Positions 62,865 to 64,000 of a stretch of DNA of 64,000 nt are shown in pieces (position 1 is the first letter of the stretch; each line of letters begins with the position of its first letter). The position numbers and the translations under genes were made by a program. Source of the DNA: Rhodospirillaceae bacterium (GTDB taxonomy: Bacteria > Pseudomonadota > Alphaproteobacteria > MPNO01 > UBA2964). The stretch is taken from the NCBI GenBank assembly GCA_002720855.1, contig PBIN01000001.1, positions 62,001 through 126,000 on the forward strand, in the 5' to 3' direction. The notes under the pieces were generated by a model, which made no database searches, was not told the origin of the DNA, and saw only the letters and a list, made by a program, of their open reading frames with translations.

Positions 62865-63286
62865 CACCGCAAGCAGCGCTCGAGTTGTACATACATACAC
62901 TTGAACGATTAACCGGGGAGTCAATCGATGATCTCGATCATGTATGCAGATCTAACGTCCGATTTAAAGATCCTCTACATGATGTCCTTGGCCGCCAAGC
63001 GATGAAGAAGGTATTTGCGAAACTATTTAGAGTGGCTCAGGACGTAAATTATTTCGTGCATGATCACGCTGTAGAGGGACAACACGCCTTTTTCCATTGG
63101 CGTCTGGAGGCGTCTTTGTCAGGGAAACCCTGGAGTGTTGATGGAATCACGCGGGTAACCTTTGATGAACTGGGACAAGTGTCCGATCACACGGAATATT
63201 GGGACGCTGCGTCTCAGCTTTATGGTCGCTTTCCCATCGTCGGGACATTGTTACGTTTTATTCGTCGCAGGATTGCGGACGCCTGA
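62861..63286 (+). CDS. SnoaL/NTF2-like protein
   Basis: This 141-residue protein has the NTF2-like alpha+beta barrel pattern: an N-terminal helix, VRFKDPLHDVLGRQAM, HAFFHWRLEASLSGKPWSVDG and ITRVTFDELGQVSDHTEYWD. Such proteins are small isomerases, hydrolases or partners of polyketide-type enzymes. The ATGA overlap with the SDR gene suggests coexpression. Its 3' end overlaps the opposite-strand transporter gene by 36 bases. Confidence 0.8.
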   Translation: MTPQAALELYIHTLERLTGESIDDLDHVCRSNVRFKDPLHDVLGRQAMKKVFAKLFRVAQDVNYFVHDHAVEGQHAFFHWRLEASLSGKPWSVDGITRVTFDELGQVSDHTEYWDAASQLYGRFPIVGTLLRFIRRRIADA

Positions 63287-64000
63287 GCGGTTTTCCATAC
63301 GTTTCTGAATGATTTTTTGTCTTTTTGCCGTTAGCGGGTACTGCCATACCAAGGTTACAGCGCCTAATTTGAGTATGATCGGAATGACGGCATAAAAAAC
63401 AGCCAGAGCCACGAGATTATTCTTTTCTCTTGGTAAATCAGTTGAAAATCCCAAAGCCTCCAATGCTGGAAACGCGACGAGAACAGAAAGGGCAAAAGCG
63501 ATCTTCGTGACCATGCTCCAAATCGAAAACATCATACCGCTGTTTTCCTGACCAGTTCGGAACAATTCGTATTCAACAACATCGGCTTGAATGGCGGGGG
63601 GTAGAGCTAGATCTGCACCCAAAGCGATACCGGTGACGACACATACCATACCAAAAAGAAAAACGTCTCCTTCTCGCATAGCCGGCACGAATGCAAATGC
63701 GAGACACGCTGAAAGCATAGCAATACTCCACGCCCGATGTTTGCCAATGCGTTTGCTAAGTTGCAACCAAACCGGGATACCAATGAGACCGGCGACAAAA
63801 TAGGCAAAGGTCAGAATTCCGCGCTCCACGACATTCGCATCGAGAAGATATTTCATAAATAAAATAAACAGGACAGCAGGCATTCCATTTGCCAAGCTGT
63901 TGATCAGCCAACTGACGATCAGAAGGCGGAAAGGTCCGTTTGATGAAATACTCCTGAGAGTTTGCCGCAAATTCTGATTATTGGTGGAAGACACACGTGA
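63251..64000 (-). CDS. GPH/MelB-type MFS transporter, 5' end outside the window
   Basis: The visible 250 residues form the C-terminal half of an MFS-type transporter: LRSISSNGPFRLLIVSWLIN, GIPVWLQLSKRIGKHRAWSI and DLALPPAIQADVVEYELFRTGQENSG, the last being a GPH (glycoside-pentoside-hexuronide) signature. The frame is open to the window edge at 64000, so the true start lies outside. It overlaps the SnoaL gene at its 3' end. Confidence 0.82.
   Translation of the reverse strand, partial: SRVSSTNNQNLRQTLRSISSNGPFRLLIVSWLINSLANGMPAVLFILFMKYLLDANVVERGILTFAYFVAGLIGIPVWLQLSKRIGKHRAWSIAMLSACLAFAFVPAMREGDVFLFGMVCVVTGIALGADLALPPAIQADVVEYELFRTGQENSGMMFSIWSMVTKIAFALSVLVAFPALEALGFSTDLPREKNNLVALAVFYAVIPIILKLGAVTLVWQYPLTAKRQKIIQKRMENRSGVRNPATNKT

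Overview
The window looks like part of an alphaproteobacterial chromosome, probably a free-living Rhodospirillales-like or marine relative. The evidence is indirect: ubiG, Ni-type superoxide dismutase, an OxyR/AhpCF pair, haem uptake genes with classical Fur boxes, many TctC-type binding proteins, and a rich set of Rieske, Baeyer-Villiger, LLM and NtaA-type oxygenases. No rRNA, complete tRNA, CRISPR array, transposase or phage gene was seen. Base composition looks moderate, and visibly more G+C rich at about 26-31 kb.

Layout. 0-9.1 kb: end of a probable zinc alcohol dehydrogenase, a THI5-like binding-fold protein, an Asp/Glu racemase-family protein, an amidohydrolase, a flavoprotein dehydrogenase, a complete tripartite tricarboxylate transporter (TctC-TctA-TctB) and a bicupin. 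9.3-16.1 kb: a NUC-type endonuclease, an unrecognised 457-residue protein, a dihydrodiol-dehydrogenase-like SDR, a second bicupin, an orphan EutA reactivase and a CREST/ceramidase-like membrane protein. 16.1-21 kb: a lone TctC, an RCC1-like protein, an arylsulfotransferase-like protein and an amidase. 21-33.5 kb: a catabolic block with SGNH hydrolase, LLM monooxygenase, glutathionyl-hydroquinone-reductase-like GST, an epimerase/Rieske oxygenase/DapA-family operon, a Baeyer-Villiger monooxygenase, a second THI5-like protein, an APH-like kinase, a frameshifted amidohydrolase and a TauE/SafE exporter. 33.5-42.5 kb: a DMT transporter, a YwqK/MORN protein, a HupE/UreJ-like permease with sodN and its protease, a multicopper oxidase, two amidohydrolase-region genes, a phthalate-family Rieske oxygenase, ubiG and a DCC protein. 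42.5-52 kb: a small CxxC protein, a TauD dioxygenase, fumC, an NtaA-type monooxygenase, a pseudoazurin, a Sel1 protein and oxyR/ahpC/ahpF. 52-64 kb: a third THI5-like protein, a fused enoyl-CoA hydratase/TctA scar, a BNR-repeat protein, hmuTUV, a broken haem receptor and a short SDR/SnoaL/GPH-transporter segment.

How the genes work together. One theme is uptake and oxidative breakdown of carboxylated, aromatic or alicyclic compounds. The other is iron economy. Four Fur-box-like palindromes lie upstream of a nickel-SOD cluster, the iron-free fumarase FumC, a Sel1/pseudoazurin divergon and the haem-uptake locus. This fits a switch to iron-independent enzymes under iron limitation. The most unusual items are this iron-sparing set, the haem receptor inactivated by two lesions beside intact hmuTUV, an intramolecular anti-Shine-Dalgarno element ahead of tctC, the orphan EutA/bicupin/CREST cluster, and three signal-peptide-less THI5-fold proteins next to catabolic genes rather than ABC transporter genes.
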